The notes: generated from the sequence alone by a model not told the origin. Shown: positions 8,830 to 18,626, counted from the first letter of the stretch. The stretch: 64,000 nt of DNA from Legionella donaldsonii (GCF_900452385.1 NZ_UGOA01000001.1:1435501-1499500), one strand, 5' to 3'. Numbers and translations: made by a program.

Positions 8830-9708
8830 ATGGCAAAATACACGCAGCATAAGAAAGTAGCGTTGATGTTTATACTACCTCAACTGCTCATTACTTTGTT
8901 ATTTTTTATCTGGCCTGCCTGCAGCGCGCTGATTCAATCAGTTTTTTTTAGTGATGCTTTCGGCTTGCATAATCGTTTTGCTGGCCTCGCTAATTTTTTT
9001 GATTTATTTAAAGACCCTGGCTATGGCAAAGCAGTTCTGGTAACTATAGTCATTGCTGTCTTTGTAACGCTACTGACAATGAGTTCAGGGCTGTTGTTGG
9101 CGGTCCTTGTACAGAGCCGGAAAAAGAGTCAGCGCCTCTATAAAACCTTATTTCTTTGGCCTTATGCTGTTGCGCCTGCGGTAGCGGCTATATTATGGCG
9201 TTTTTTGTGTCAACCTACGATTGGCTGGTTGGCGCATGCGTTACAAGCGTTAGGGATTAATTTTAATTATTTGATTAACGCCAAACAGGCTTTGCTCGTT
9301 GTGGTATTGACAGCAAGTTGGCAACAATTTAGTTATAATTTTCTTTTTTTCTTTGCGGCGCTTAGGGCGATTCCCACCGCTTTGATTGAAGCGGCTATCA
9401 TTGATGGTGCTTCAGCCTGGCGGCGATTTTGGCAAATTGTTTTTCCTTTATTATCGCCAACCACTTTTTTCCTGCTGGTCATGAATTTGATCTATGCTTT
9501 CTTTGACACCTTTGGCATTATTGATGTAATGACTAATGGCGGGCCGGGTAGCAGTACCACAACCTTAATTTATAAAGTCTACAAAGATGGTTTTGTCGGT
9601 ATGGATCCAGGTAGCTCGTCAGCTCAATCGGTGATGCTCATGTTTATGGTTGTCGCCCTCACGCTAATCCAATTCCGTTACCTTGAAAAAAAGGTGCATT
9701 ACGAATGA
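8830..9708 (+). CDS. ugpA: sn-glycerol-3-phosphate type ABC transporter permease UgpA
   Basis: This is an inner-membrane permease of 292 residues with six hydrophobic segments. The cytoplasmic loop EAAIIDGASAWRRFWQIVFPLLSP is the EAA motif that docks on the ATPase. The N-terminus (LPQLLITLLFFIWPA) and overall length fit UgpA, the first permease of the glycerol-3-phosphate or glycerophosphodiester importer. It starts the ugpA-ugpE-ugpC run with 4-nt overlaps. No ugpB binding-protein gene is in the window, so the substrate assignment rests on similarity of the permeases. Confidence 0.85.
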   Translation: MAKYTQHKKVALMFILPQLLITLLFFIWPACSALIQSVFFSDAFGLHNRFAGLANFFDLFKDPGYGKAVLVTIVIAVFVTLLTMSSGLLLAVLVQSRKKSQRLYKTLFLWPYAVAPAVAAILWRFLCQPTIGWLAHALQALGINFNYLINAKQALLVVVLTASWQQFSYNFLFFFAALRAIPTALIEAAIIDGASAWRRFWQIVFPLLSPTTFFLLVMNLIYAFFDTFGIIDVMTNGGPGSSTTTLIYKVYKDGFVGMDPGSSSAQSVMLMFMVVALTLIQFRYLEKKVHYE

Positions 9709-10535
9709 AAACATTAAATCGTCTCCTTATTCACGGGTTATTGTGTTTAGCTATCGCTGTTTTATTCATACCTTTATATCTGGCCTTGGTAGCGGCTAGT
9801 CATGAGGGAACTGCTATGATGCAGGCGCCCTTGCCTATCTGGCCTGGTACTGCTTTTTTTCACAACCTGAAAGCGGTGCTCACGGAGGGCTTGGTAGTAA
9901 CAGGTGGTCAACCAGTCTGGCAGATGTTGCTTAATAGTTTGTTAATGGCAATTTTAATTGCTGGAGGAAAAATTATTTTGGCTCTCGGCTCAGCCTTTGC
10001 GCTGGTATATTTCGAATTCCCTTTTAAAAAGCTCTGCTTCGCATTAATTTTCTCCACCATGATGCTACCTGTCGAAGTAAGAATAGTACCAACTTTTCAA
10101 GTCATCGCTTCTTTTGCCTGGTTGAATACCTTTGCCGGTTTAACTTTACCGCTAATGGCTTCTGCTACCGCTACTTTTTTGTTTAGACAGTTTTTTAAAA
10201 CGATTCCTAAAGAACTTATTGACGCAGCTAAACTTGACGGCGCGGGGCCCTTGAGATTTTTTTTAGATATTCTTTTGCCTTTATCCAAGACACAGATTGC
10301 TGCTTTGTTTATTATTCTTTTTGTATATGGTTGGAACCAGTATCTTTGGCCATTGGTAATTACCACAGATACTAATATGGCAACGATAGTGATGGGTATT
10401 CGTTATTTAGCGGGAGTAGCTGATCAAATCCCTCAATGGCATTACATTATGATGGTTGCCTTGATTGCTTTGTTACCACCTTGCTTGGTAGTACTTACCA
10501 TGCAACGTTGGTTTGAAAAGGGGTTAACGCATTAA
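9705..10535 (+). CDS. ugpE: sn-glycerol-3-phosphate type ABC transporter permease UgpE
   Basis: This second permease has 276 residues and six membrane segments. The EAA loop is visible as KELIDAAKLDGAGPLRFFLDILLPLSK, and the C-terminal YGWNQYLWPLV is a hallmark of UgpE/MalG-type subunits. It overlaps ugpA by an ATGA, which suggests coupled translation and a 1:1 heterodimer in the membrane. Confidence 0.85.
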   Translation: MKTLNRLLIHGLLCLAIAVLFIPLYLALVAASHEGTAMMQAPLPIWPGTAFFHNLKAVLTEGLVVTGGQPVWQMLLNSLLMAILIAGGKIILALGSAFALVYFEFPFKKLCFALIFSTMMLPVEVRIVPTFQVIASFAWLNTFAGLTLPLMASATATFLFRQFFKTIPKELIDAAKLDGAGPLRFFLDILLPLSKTQIAALFIILFVYGWNQYLWPLVITTDTNMATIVMGIRYLAGVADQIPQWHYIMMVALIALLPPCLVVLTMQRWFEKGLTH

Positions 10536-11626
10536 TGGCAACAGTAAACTTAGTGGATGTGAGCAAATTCTATGGCCAACAGCCTATTCTCAATAAAGTC
10601 AGTTTAAGTATTGAGAAAGGTGAGTTTGTCGCTGTTGTTGGGCCTTCTGGTTGCGGCAAATCAACCTTGCTGCGTCTTGTTGCAGGTTTGGATACCGTCA
10701 GTAATGGCAGTATTCTGATTAATAATCAATGTGTTAACAAAATTCCTGCTTCCAAGCGTGATATGGCAATGGTTTTTCAAAACTATGCGCTTTATCCGCA
10801 TATGACGGTTTACGATAATATGGCCTATGGCTTGAAAATGCGTGGGATGAAGAAGAATCAGATCCAGCAAAGAGTGCACGAGGTTGCTGCAATGTTGCAG
10901 CTCTCGGATTATTTACTGCGTAAACCACAGGCACTTTCCGGAGGGCAACGCCAACGAGTAGCAATGGGACGTGCTATTGTTCGTTCACCTGCTGTGTTTT
11001 TATTTGATGAACCTCTTTCTAACCTGGATGCAAAATTACGGGCAGAAATGCGCTATGAAATTAAAAAACTGCATCAACAACTCCGTACTACTTGTTTATA
11101 CGTAACGCATGATCAGACTGAAGCAATGACAATGGCGTCACGGGTATTGGTTTTAAATAAAGGGCAGGTTGAGCAGATCGGTTCTCCACAGATGTTATAC
11201 CAACAGCCGGCTTCACTGTTTGTGGCTGGCTTCACTGGGCATTATCCAATTAATTTTTTACCTGCAAAGATCGATCTGGCGAAACAGAAAGTAGTCACAG
11301 AAATGGGGATTGAGCTATCCTTACCTGTATTGAAGGAATCTCTGACTTGTGGGACGGGGGTAGTAGTGGGAATAAGGCCTGAGCATTTAAATCTTACTGT
11401 CAGGAATAAACCTGGGGCAATTCCAGTAAAAATAGAATTTATTGATGATATGGGCGCTGACAAACTCATGCAAGTGATGAGTTATTGTGGAAAAGCCCGC
11501 TTTTCAGTAAAAATTACTGCTGATACTGAGATAGTTGAGGAGCAACTTGCCTTGGAAGTTCTTGTAAATAAAGCTAATCTATTTCATCAAAAAACCGGAT
11601 TGCGATTGGGAGGCTGGCATGACTGA
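10535..11626 (+). CDS. ugpC: ABC transporter ATPase UgpC
   Basis: This 363-residue ATPase powers the UgpAE permease. Walker A is GPSGCGKST (near residues 35-43), the Q-loop is FQNYALYPHM, the signature is LSGGQRQRVAMGRA, and Walker B is VFLFDEPLS followed by the D-loop SNLDAKLR and the switch His in YVTHDQTEA. The last 120 residues form the OB-fold regulatory domain typical of MalK/UgpC proteins (VGIRPEHL). The start codon shares one base with the ugpE stop. Confidence 0.9.
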   Translation: MATVNLVDVSKFYGQQPILNKVSLSIEKGEFVAVVGPSGCGKSTLLRLVAGLDTVSNGSILINNQCVNKIPASKRDMAMVFQNYALYPHMTVYDNMAYGLKMRGMKKNQIQQRVHEVAAMLQLSDYLLRKPQALSGGQRQRVAMGRAIVRSPAVFLFDEPLSNLDAKLRAEMRYEIKKLHQQLRTTCLYVTHDQTEAMTMASRVLVLNKGQVEQIGSPQMLYQQPASLFVAGFTGHYPINFLPAKIDLAKQKVVTEMGIELSLPVLKESLTCGTGVVVGIRPEHLNLTVRNKPGAIPVKIEFIDDMGADKLMQVMSYCGKARFSVKITADTEIVEEQLALEVLVNKANLFHQKTGLRLGGWHD

Positions 11627-12494
11627 GCAAACGAAGACATTACGCGAAATTGATACTCCTTTTTATAATTACTGGCAGGCTCTCTATCTTTCTTTTTTTA
11701 GTAGCCGTCTTTATGTCGACGTGGGGAAACGATGGAAGGGGTTTGGCCTTCTTTATCTTTTACTGCTGATGTTTATTGTTTCTATTCCCTTTGCCATGCG
11801 TGTTACATCTGATTTTAATCGTTTTATTAACGAAGAGATGATTCAACCACTTGAACAGCTACCTTCAATTTACATTCAAAATGGTAAAGTGTCATTCGAT
11901 AAGCCAATGCCCTATATGGTAAAGAATAAATCTGGTCAGGTTGTTTTGATTGTTGATACGACAGGTAAGGTACAGACTATTGATAATACTTATCCGCATT
12001 TGACGACCCTCATTACCAAAAATAAATTTATGTACCGTTTTCCTTCTCCGCAATTCTTTTTTTCCAAAGGGCCAGTTGCTTCTGAGAGCAGTCTTTTTGT
12101 CCAAACAATTAGTGAACAAGTGAACGAGGTTTTCGATGGTAAGCGTTGGGTGAAATCTTCCGGGATTGACCGTGTTAAATATCTTTCTGCTGCGATTATC
12201 TATCCTATGGTGGCATTGATTTTCTTCGCTATGTACCTCGTTTTTTTTCTGGCCTTTGCTCTCATGGGACAATTTGTAGCGAAGCTCTTTCTTAAATTAT
12301 CCCTTGGCTATAAACAAGCCAGTCGATTATTGATAGTCAGTTCAACACCTCAGATTGTATTGTTGTTATTTATGTTAACAATGGGGTGGTTGTTTAATTG
12401 GTTTGGTATAGTCTTGCTTATCGTTTTATCGATTTATTTTACTTATGCGATTATTTCATTGAAGCGAGAAAGCCATAAACTGGTGGTTTCGTGA
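11619..12494 (+). CDS. DUF1189-like inner-membrane protein
   Basis: This 291-residue protein has one hydrophobic segment near residues 43-60, a soluble domain of about 130 residues, and three or four membrane segments from about residue 195 onward. The layout and the N-terminal phrase about YWQALYLSFFSSRLYVDVGKRWKG fit DUF1189. Function is unknown. It overlaps ugpC by 8 nt and the following hydrolase by a GTGA, so it belongs to the ugp transcription unit and may assist or regulate it. Confidence 0.65.
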   Translation: MTEQTKTLREIDTPFYNYWQALYLSFFSSRLYVDVGKRWKGFGLLYLLLLMFIVSIPFAMRVTSDFNRFINEEMIQPLEQLPSIYIQNGKVSFDKPMPYMVKNKSGQVVLIVDTTGKVQTIDNTYPHLTTLITKNKFMYRFPSPQFFFSKGPVASESSLFVQTISEQVNEVFDGKRWVKSSGIDRVKYLSAAIIYPMVALIFFAMYLVFFLAFALMGQFVAKLFLKLSLGYKQASRLLIVSSTPQIVLLLFMLTMGWLFNWFGIVLLIVLSIYFTYAIISLKRESHKLVVS

Positions 12495-13279
12495 AAGAAT
12501 TGATTCATTTTGCTCATGGTAATGGATTTCCTGCGCTTTGTTATAAGCAATTACTGGATAAGTTAGAAGAGCAATATGATTGTTGTTACATCGATAGGAT
12601 TGGCCATAACCCTCAATTCCCTGTCACCGAGAATTGGCATTTTCTGGTTGAAGAAGTCATTGCCAGCATCAAAAAACAGGCCAGTCAACCCGTGATTGGC
12701 CTTGGACATTCTCTTGGCGGTGTATTGAATCTCTTGGCAGCGATTGAGGAGCCCCAGTTATTTAAAGCAGTTATTATGGTGGATTCACCGCTTCTGGGGC
12801 ATTTTAAATCAAGCATGGTACGTCTTGCTAAAGCACTTGGGGTAATTGACAGGATAACCCCGGCTGGCCGTACGCGTGGCCGTAGGGAGCATTGGCAAAA
12901 TAGAGAGCAATTGTTGGCTTATTTGAAGGGTCGGGAATTGTTTCAAACTTTTACGGACGCTTGTTTGCAAGACTATATTGATTATGGCTTACAACAAACA
13001 GACCAAGGATATGTACTCCGTTTTGATCGCCACATTGAATATTTGATTTATCGTACGATCCCGCATATCTTGCCTGCTTACGCTGGAAAGGCGAAAGTTC
13101 CTGTCGCTTTGATTTATGGAAATAAAAGTACTGTAGTAGACAGACTTGATGTGCGCTATATGAAAAAACATTACCATATTTTATGTTGTAAGGTAGAGGG
13201 GACACATATGTTGCCTATGGAGCATCCAACTCAACTGGCAACGCAAATTTCCACGTTACTTAATGCTATACTGAAATGA
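12491..13279 (+). CDS. Alpha/beta hydrolase
   Basis: This 262-residue alpha/beta-fold hydrolase has the nucleophile elbow GHSLGG (Ser74) and a C-terminal His in VEGTHMLPMEHP (about His239). It has an N-terminal HGNGFP oxyanion-type motif. It starts with GTG overlapping the previous stop. The substrate is not evident; because it ends the ugp operon, an esterase or lysophospholipase-like role supplying glycerophosphate compounds is conceivable but speculative. Confidence 0.8.
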   Translation: MKELIHFAHGNGFPALCYKQLLDKLEEQYDCCYIDRIGHNPQFPVTENWHFLVEEVIASIKKQASQPVIGLGHSLGGVLNLLAAIEEPQLFKAVIMVDSPLLGHFKSSMVRLAKALGVIDRITPAGRTRGRREHWQNREQLLAYLKGRELFQTFTDACLQDYIDYGLQQTDQGYVLRFDRHIEYLIYRTIPHILPAYAGKAKVPVALIYGNKSTVVDRLDVRYMKKHYHILCCKVEGTHMLPMEHPTQLATQISTLLNAILK

Positions 13280-13298
13280 CGGTATTTATTGCACAAAT

Positions 13299-13321
13299 AA
13301 GGTATTGGCAAATATTGCCTT
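13299..13321 (+). terminator. Possible terminator of the ugp operon
   Basis: The sequence aaggtattggcaaatattgcctt can fold on the core GGCAA-ata-TTGCC, and a T-run (gttttttg) follows about 8 nt later. It is weaker than the other terminators in the window. Confidence 0.35.
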
Positions 13322-13400
13322 ACTCCGTTTTTTGCTGCACATTATCGTGTTGTTGTAATTTCAATTGAATTCAAGGATTGTTTACTGAAAGGAGAAAACA

Positions 13401-15887
13401 GTGTTGCATAGTCTGATTGTTCTGGCGGTGGTGAGTGGCGCTCTTTTATTACTGGCCAGGCAGGCTTCCCTTGCTGTATGGGCTATAAGTTATGCTTTGT
13501 TTGCATTATTGCTTGTGCGCTATGGTTCCCCCGGTTTTGTAGCACAGTTCTTTCTATGGGCTGTTTTAGCAACATTTGTTCTTTGCGCAATCAAACCATT
13601 ACGGAGGACCTTGTTATCTCGCCGCCTATTTGCTGTCGTCAGTAAAGCAATGCCAGCCATGTCTTCCACTGAACGCGAGGCCTTAGAAGCTGGTACAGTG
13701 AGTTGGGAGGGGGATTTATTTAGCGGTTCACCTGATTTTGATGCCTTGCTTCGGGCACCAGTTGTTAAATTAACAGCGGAAGAACAGTCTTTTATCGATG
13801 GTCCGGTCAATGAATTATGCCGCATGATTGATGATTGGGATATTACCCATGTAAGAACAGATATGCCTCCTGAAATGTGGCAATTTATTAAAGACAAAGG
13901 TTTCCTGGGGATGATTATACCCAAAAATTTTGGTGGCCTTGATTTCTCTGCAACGGCACAGATGTCCATTTTAGCCAGAATCTATGGCCGTTCCGTGACT
14001 GTTGGCAGTACTATTTCAGTACCTAACTCATTAGGTCCTGCAGAACTATTATTGAAATATGGTACTCAGGAGCAAAAAGAATTTTATTTGCCACGTTTAG
14101 CAGACGGCCGGGAAATTCCCTGTTTTGCGTTGACAGGTCCAAATGCAGGTTCTGATGCTGCATCTATCCCCGACAAGGGTATCGTTTGCCGTCAGGAAGT
14201 TAATGGCCAAGAGGTGTTAGGCGTACGTTTAACCTGGAGTAAACGGTACATAACGCTTTGTCCGGTAGCAACGGTGATTGGTTTGGCATTCCGTCTCTTT
14301 GACCCAGATAATTTACTGGGTAAAGGAACTGATGTTGGTATTACTTGTGCTTTAATTCCTGCCAATACACCCGGCGTTATAAAAGGACGTCGTCATTTCC
14401 CATTAAACACCGGTTTCTTGAATGGACCGACACAGGGAAAAGATGTTTTTGTACCGATTGATTGCCTCATTGGCGGTGCTGAAATGGCTGGTGCTGGCTG
14501 GCGGATGTTAATGGAGTGTTTAAGTGCTGGCAGAGCGATTTCTTTGCCTTCAAGTGCTGCGGGCGGATCACAAGCGGGGGCATTGGTAAGTGGTGCCTAC
14601 GCTAGAGTACGTAAGCAATTTAACCAGGCAATTGCTAATTTTGAAGGCATAGAAGAGCCGTTAGCCCGTATTGCTGCTAATACTTATCTTATTGATGCCG
14701 GGTTAACCATGACTGCAGCAGCGATAGATCATGGTGCTAAACCTTCCGTTGCTGGCGCTATCTTGAAATACAATACGACAGAGAGAGCCCGCCAATTAGT
14801 GATGGACGCCATGGATATTCATGGCGGAAAGGGGATTTGTCTTGGACCTAATAATTACCTCGGCCGTGGTTACCAAAATGCACCTATCAGTATTACCGTT
14901 GAAGGAGCCAATATTTTAACGCGTAGTCTCATTATCTTTGGACAGGGGGCTATTCGCTGTCATCCTTATGTATTTCGCGAATTGGAAAGTGTACGGGAAC
15001 ACAATCTTGCTGCTTTTGATAGTGCTTTTTGGGGACATGCAGGATTTGTACTGGCTAATTTAACCAAATCGCTGATTTTTGCATTCACTGATGCGCGTTT
15101 TACTGCTACACCAAGAAGTTCAGTAGCGCGGTATTATCAACTAGTACATCGCTACAGCACTAATTTAGCTTTCCTGGCTGATTTTTCAATGGTAGTGATG
15201 GGCGGGGAATTAAAGCGTAAAGAAAAAATTTCAGCGCGTTTAGGTGATGTACTTAGCAATTTATATTTAATTTCTGCGGTATTAAAGCGCTTTCATGATG
15301 ATGGTGAGCCTGAGGCTGATATCCCTTTGGTGGAGTGGAGTTGTCAACAGTTACTTCATGAGTGTGAATTGGCAATTCACGGTGTAATAGCGAATTTCCC
15401 AGCGCGTTGGGCTCGTATTGTGTTGAAATTGTTGCTGCAACCTTTGGGCAGTCAACGGCACAGACCTTCTGACAAATTGGGGAAAAAATTGGCACACTTA
15501 CTCACTGAACCCAATGAAGCGCGTACACGGTTAACCCGATTTGTATTTGTTGAGCCGCTGGATAACTGTCCTTTAGGACGTTTGGAAGAAACGTTCCATA
15601 AAATATGCGCTGTTGAAGAGCTTGAGAGAAAAGTTGGCAAGGCAGTTAAAGAAGGTACACTGACGTCGTTAACATTACTTGAACAAATTGATGAAGCTGA
15701 GCATGCCGGTATTTTGGATGTCAAGCAGGCAGCACAACTTAGAGAGGCTGAGCAAGCCAGACAGCAAATTATTGCGGTTGACGATTTCAGCGATGACGAA
15801 TTGCGTCGACAGCCAATAGATAATCTATTTAATCAATCTAAGAAAAAAATCCCTACTCAGGATGGTTTAGCGACTGAAGTAGTTTGA
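13401..15887 (+). CDS. fadE: Acyl-CoA dehydrogenase FadE
   Basis: At 828 residues this is the long FadE form that performs the first oxidation step of fatty-acid beta-oxidation with FAD. The N-terminus has two or three membrane-associating segments. The dehydrogenase core has ALTGPNAGSDAASIPD, followed by TWSKRYITL and the helical domain with MDAMDIHGGKGICLGPNNYLG and VEGANILTRSL. The C-terminal 250 residues are the extra FadE domain (DUF1974). A GTG start at 13401 is favoured by AAAGGAG seven bases upstream. It is monocistronic and follows a 120-bp gap. Confidence 0.93.
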   Translation: MLHSLIVLAVVSGALLLLARQASLAVWAISYALFALLLVRYGSPGFVAQFFLWAVLATFVLCAIKPLRRTLLSRRLFAVVSKAMPAMSSTEREALEAGTVSWEGDLFSGSPDFDALLRAPVVKLTAEEQSFIDGPVNELCRMIDDWDITHVRTDMPPEMWQFIKDKGFLGMIIPKNFGGLDFSATAQMSILARIYGRSVTVGSTISVPNSLGPAELLLKYGTQEQKEFYLPRLADGREIPCFALTGPNAGSDAASIPDKGIVCRQEVNGQEVLGVRLTWSKRYITLCPVATVIGLAFRLFDPDNLLGKGTDVGITCALIPANTPGVIKGRRHFPLNTGFLNGPTQGKDVFVPIDCLIGGAEMAGAGWRMLMECLSAGRAISLPSSAAGGSQAGALVSGAYARVRKQFNQAIANFEGIEEPLARIAANTYLIDAGLTMTAAAIDHGAKPSVAGAILKYNTTERARQLVMDAMDIHGGKGICLGPNNYLGRGYQNAPISITVEGANILTRSLIIFGQGAIRCHPYVFRELESVREHNLAAFDSAFWGHAGFVLANLTKSLIFAFTDARFTATPRSSVARYYQLVHRYSTNLAFLADFSMVVMGGELKRKEKISARLGDVLSNLYLISAVLKRFHDDGEPEADIPLVEWSCQQLLHECELAIHGVIANFPARWARIVLKLLLQPLGSQRHRPSDKLGKKLAHLLTEPNEARTRLTRFVFVEPLDNCPLGRLEETFHKICAVEELERKVGKAVKEGTLTSLTLLEQIDEAEHAGILDVKQAAQLREAEQARQQIIAVDDFSDDELRRQPIDNLFNQSKKKIPTQDGLATEVV

Positions 15888-15905
15888 TTAGATACTCATT
15901 GCCGT

Positions 15906-15930
15906 GCATCCCTCTCGTTTTTTGGGATGC
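15906..15930 (+). terminator. Hairpin downstream of fadE
   Basis: GCATCCC (15906-15912) and GGGATGC (15924-15930) enclose a T-rich loop. A second hairpin, CTTCCTCC with GGGGGAAG, lies at 15965-15984 before the convergent transporter gene. Neither has a clear T-tract, so termination is inferred from position. Confidence 0.4.
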
Positions 15931-15994
15931 CGCCTCCAGAATAGCAGCGTATTTTATTTCAGGTCTTCCTCCTGCGGGGGGAAGCAACAAAGCC

Positions 15995-16954
15995 TTAAAG
16001 AGTGACAATCTGCTCTCTAACTGCAAGTATTATACCGGTTAAAATTATAATACCTCCAATAAGTTGCGCGATTCCGGGTGCTATCCCTAAGATCAAATAA
16101 GAAAAGAAAATTGATGAGACGGGGACAAAGGATGCAGCGATAACATCATCCACTACTTTAATTCTTTGCATTCCTAAATAATTAAAGAGCATTCCCAGTG
16201 CCACAATGACATTGCCATAAAATAGCATCCACTTCCAGAGAAAGGGAGAGAAAAGATCAGCGAAATGGGACCACCCAAACATCATGACGGCAATTAAAAA
16301 GAAAAAAACAGCCCCTAGTCCCATCCGTAGAGTATTAAAAATTCCCCCAGGAAGTGCTCTAATTGCATGAAAACTGATTAACGTGGAGAAGGTACTTGAG
16401 ACAACGCCAAGTATCACATAAATTTCCCCAAGGTGAGGCGTGGATGCCTGTGAGACTGGATTTGTGATAGAGAGCCATGGTTGAAGTAAGACAATCGCAG
16501 CACTCCCTGTCATTGTAATTACTGAAGCGATAACCAATCGAATGGTTGGTTTTTCGCGAAAAAAAAGCCATCCAGCAAACAAGGTCAAGGGGGGTTGAAG
16601 GGTCGAAAGAAGGATAACATTAATTACGTTTGTATACATAATGCCAAAGAAGAAAAAAGTTGGTGTAAAAAAACCAATCAGAAGAGCGCTTACAAGAATC
16701 CATAGCCATTCTATACTTGTCAATTTTTTGAAATTAAACGCTTTAAAATTTTTATACTGCAGGATGAAGAGTGTTATTGCACCAATTAAACTTCCTGCAA
16801 ATAATAAATTACAAAATGAGATCGGGTTATGGCCATGTATTGTGTTATTTTGACCAAGCTGAATAAGCTTGGCAATTACTGGTTCATCAGCACTGAAGAT
16901 TATATAGCTAATAGCTATATAAATTATTCCCTTAGTCCTGGCAGTAACAGCCAT
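15995..16954 (-). CDS. EamA/DMT family transporter
   Basis: This inner-membrane protein of about 319 residues has ten hydrophobic segments arranged as two EamA repeats, the layout of drug/metabolite transporters. The second repeat includes VILGVVSSTFSTLISFHAIRAL and ends in GGIIILTGIILAVREQ. The ATG at 16954 is preferred over a TTG at 16966 because a GAG-type ribosome site fits it. The substrate cannot be predicted. The gene stands alone, convergent with fadE. Confidence 0.82.
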   Translation of the reverse strand: MAVTARTKGIIYIAISYIIFSADEPVIAKLIQLGQNNTIHGHNPISFCNLLFAGSLIGAITLFILQYKNFKAFNFKKLTSIEWLWILVSALLIGFFTPTFFFFGIMYTNVINVILLSTLQPPLTLFAGWLFFREKPTIRLVIASVITMTGSAAIVLLQPWLSITNPVSQASTPHLGEIYVILGVVSSTFSTLISFHAIRALPGGIFNTLRMGLGAVFFFLIAVMMFGWSHFADLFSPFLWKWMLFYGNVIVALGMLFNYLGMQRIKVVDDVIAASFVPVSSIFFSYLILGIAPGIAQLIGGIIILTGIILAVREQIVTL

Positions 16955-17228
16955 CCTTTTACTCAACTAAATATAATTAAATAAATTAAAGGATATCTGA
17001 AACTGTATGAACCAAGCAAGAATCCGTCGAAAGTAGAAAACGTTGCTGCTGTCCTAATTAAGGGAAAGAAACCTTAACATTCGCCTTAGTCAAAGAGTTA
17101 TCGCACTTTCATTATTCAGGATTAGGAAGGTAGAATTGAGGAACTTTTCGTGCCCCTTACTGATAAAGGAGCAGACCATGAACGTTGTCACAGGGAAGGG
17201 GGAAATAAGCAGGCAGCCAAAGAGTAGT
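16955..17228. other. Gap between EamA transporter and minE
   Basis: No gene is recognised. A 30-codon plus-strand frame (17178-17270) begins with ATG behind AAAGGAG, but it runs into minE on the other strand and has no recognisable features. Confidence 0.3.
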
Positions 17229-17492
17229 CTAAGCGTTTTCTACGGCCTCATCAGGCATAGTAACATTTAATTCAAGCACTGAATTATCACCCATACGTTC
17301 TAAATTCACACTGACCTGATCCCGGTTGATACGAATATATTTGGCAATGACTGCCAGAATTTCTTCCTGCAGTTTGGGCAAATAATCAGGTGTATTACGC
17401 TGAGAACGCTCATGCGAAATGATAATTTGCAGACGCTCTTTGGCGACTGAAGCAGTACTGTTACGTTTTCTCAGATAGTTAAATAGGCTCAT
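17229..17492 (-). CDS. minE: Cell division topological specificity factor MinE
   Basis: MinE (87 residues) activates the MinD ATPase and drives pole-to-pole oscillation that places the division site at midcell. The N-terminal membrane-contact helix ([10 protein letters not shown]), the MinD-binding strand around [14 protein letters not shown] and the C-terminal dimer domain ([16 protein letters not shown]) are all present. Its ATG overlaps the minD stop by four bases. Confidence 0.96.
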   Translation of the reverse strand: MSLFNYLRKRNSTASVAKERLQIIISHERSQRNTPDYLPKLQEEILAVIAKYIRINRDQVSVNLERMGDNSVLELNVTMPDEAVENA

Positions 17493-18319
17493 GCTGGTAC
17501 GTCCTCCTTGTTTTTACCGAACAAGCGGCGCAATAGGCCTTTCCGCTCATTTTGAACAAAACGCATAGGTCTGGTTTCCCCCAGAAAGCGGGCTATGGCA
17601 TCCTGGTAGGCAAGACCAGCGTCACTGGCTTCATCAAGAATAACCGGTGTACCCGTATTAGAGGCTTTAAGAACAGCTTTTGATTCAGGAATAACACCAA
17701 TGAGAGGAATCGCGAGAATCTCTTTAACGTCATCAACAGATAACATATCACCTTTTTCGACACGTTCAGGATCATAACGAGTCAACAACAAATGTTCCTG
17801 AATTGGTGTACTATTTTCAACTGCACGTTTGGTTTTACTGGCTAAAATACCCAAAATTCGATCGGAGTCACGTACCGATGATACTTCAGGATTTGTCACA
17901 ACGATGGCATGATCAGCAAAATACATTGCCATATGAGCGCCTGTTTCGATACCCGCTGGAGAATCACAAATGATATAATCAAATTCTTTGGCCAAATCGT
18001 TTAAAACTTTTTCAACACCTTCCAGTGTTAATGCGTCTTTATCGCGAGTTTGTGATGCGGGCAAAATAGATAAATGCGGTAGACGCTTATCTTTTATCAA
18101 TGCCTGGTTCAGACTTGCTTCACCATTAATAACATTAATAAAATCATAGACAACACGTCGTTCGCAGCCCATGATAATATCAAGATTTCGCAATCCTATA
18201 TCAAAATCGATAACTACTGTTTTATGGCCTCGCATGGCAAGACCGGAAGACAAAGCTGCGGAAGTAGTCGTTTTACCTACACCACCTTTACCTGATGTGA
18301 CAACAATAATTTTAGCCAA
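17489..18319 (-). CDS. minD: Septum site-determining ATPase MinD
   Basis: MinD is a 276-residue ParA-like ATPase that binds the membrane when loaded with ATP and recruits MinC. The deviant Walker A ([13 protein letters not shown]) is at residues 8-20, the Walker B-type segment is [13 protein letters not shown], and the C-terminal amphipathic membrane helix is [10 protein letters not shown]. The start is a TTG at 18319, supported by AGGAAGGG upstream on the minus strand. Unusually, minC is not the preceding gene; only about 300 bp of non-coding DNA and a small lipoprotein gene lie upstream. Confidence 0.96.
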   Translation of the reverse strand: MAKIIVVTSGKGGVGKTTTSAALSSGLAMRGHKTVVIDFDIGLRNLDIIMGCERRVVYDFINVINGEASLNQALIKDKRLPHLSILPASQTRDKDALTLEGVEKVLNDLAKEFDYIICDSPAGIETGAHMAMYFADHAIVVTNPEVSSVRDSDRILGILASKTKRAVENSTPIQEHLLLTRYDPERVEKGDMLSVDDVKEILAIPLIGVIPESKAVLKASNTGTPVILDEASDAGLAYQDAIARFLGETRPMRFVQNERKGLLRRLFGKNKEDVPA

Positions 18320-18626
18320 CGCTGAACCCTTCCTGTTAGTCGACCAGTTAAATAATTTAGCCCAGTTTACACGTTATTGATTGTTCAGTTCAAGCTCAAT
18401 GATGGCTTAGAGAAAATTAATTTATACAAACAGTCAGGACGGGTTTGAAAGTGTCATGTTCGAGATAAGCGAAATTAAACTCTATCCTTGTTTATAAAGG
18501 AAATTGAGTTAGGGATAATAGACTTGTACCAATCATGTACAAGCAAGTTGGCTGCTTTTCATTCATGAGACAAGGCAGCCATTCTTAATCTTTTAAGCTG
18601 CTAACTAGATACTCTTGAATCAGCTA
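18320..18626. promoter_or_regulatory. minDE upstream region with several inverted repeats
   Basis: The gap holds a plausible minus-strand minD promoter (TTGAAC, 18 bp, TAAACT; about 18360-18390). It also has a perfect inverted repeat CTTGTAC / GTACAAG at 18533-18553, a longer imperfect palindrome at about 18478-18510, and TGGCTGC / GCAGCCA at about 18560-18586 which may terminate the lipoprotein transcript. No coding frame is convincing. Confidence 0.4.

Noticed and set aside
17178..17270. A 30-codon plus-strand frame with a good AAAGGAG site
   Set aside because: It overlaps minE antisense, is very short and has no supporting signal; it may be chance.
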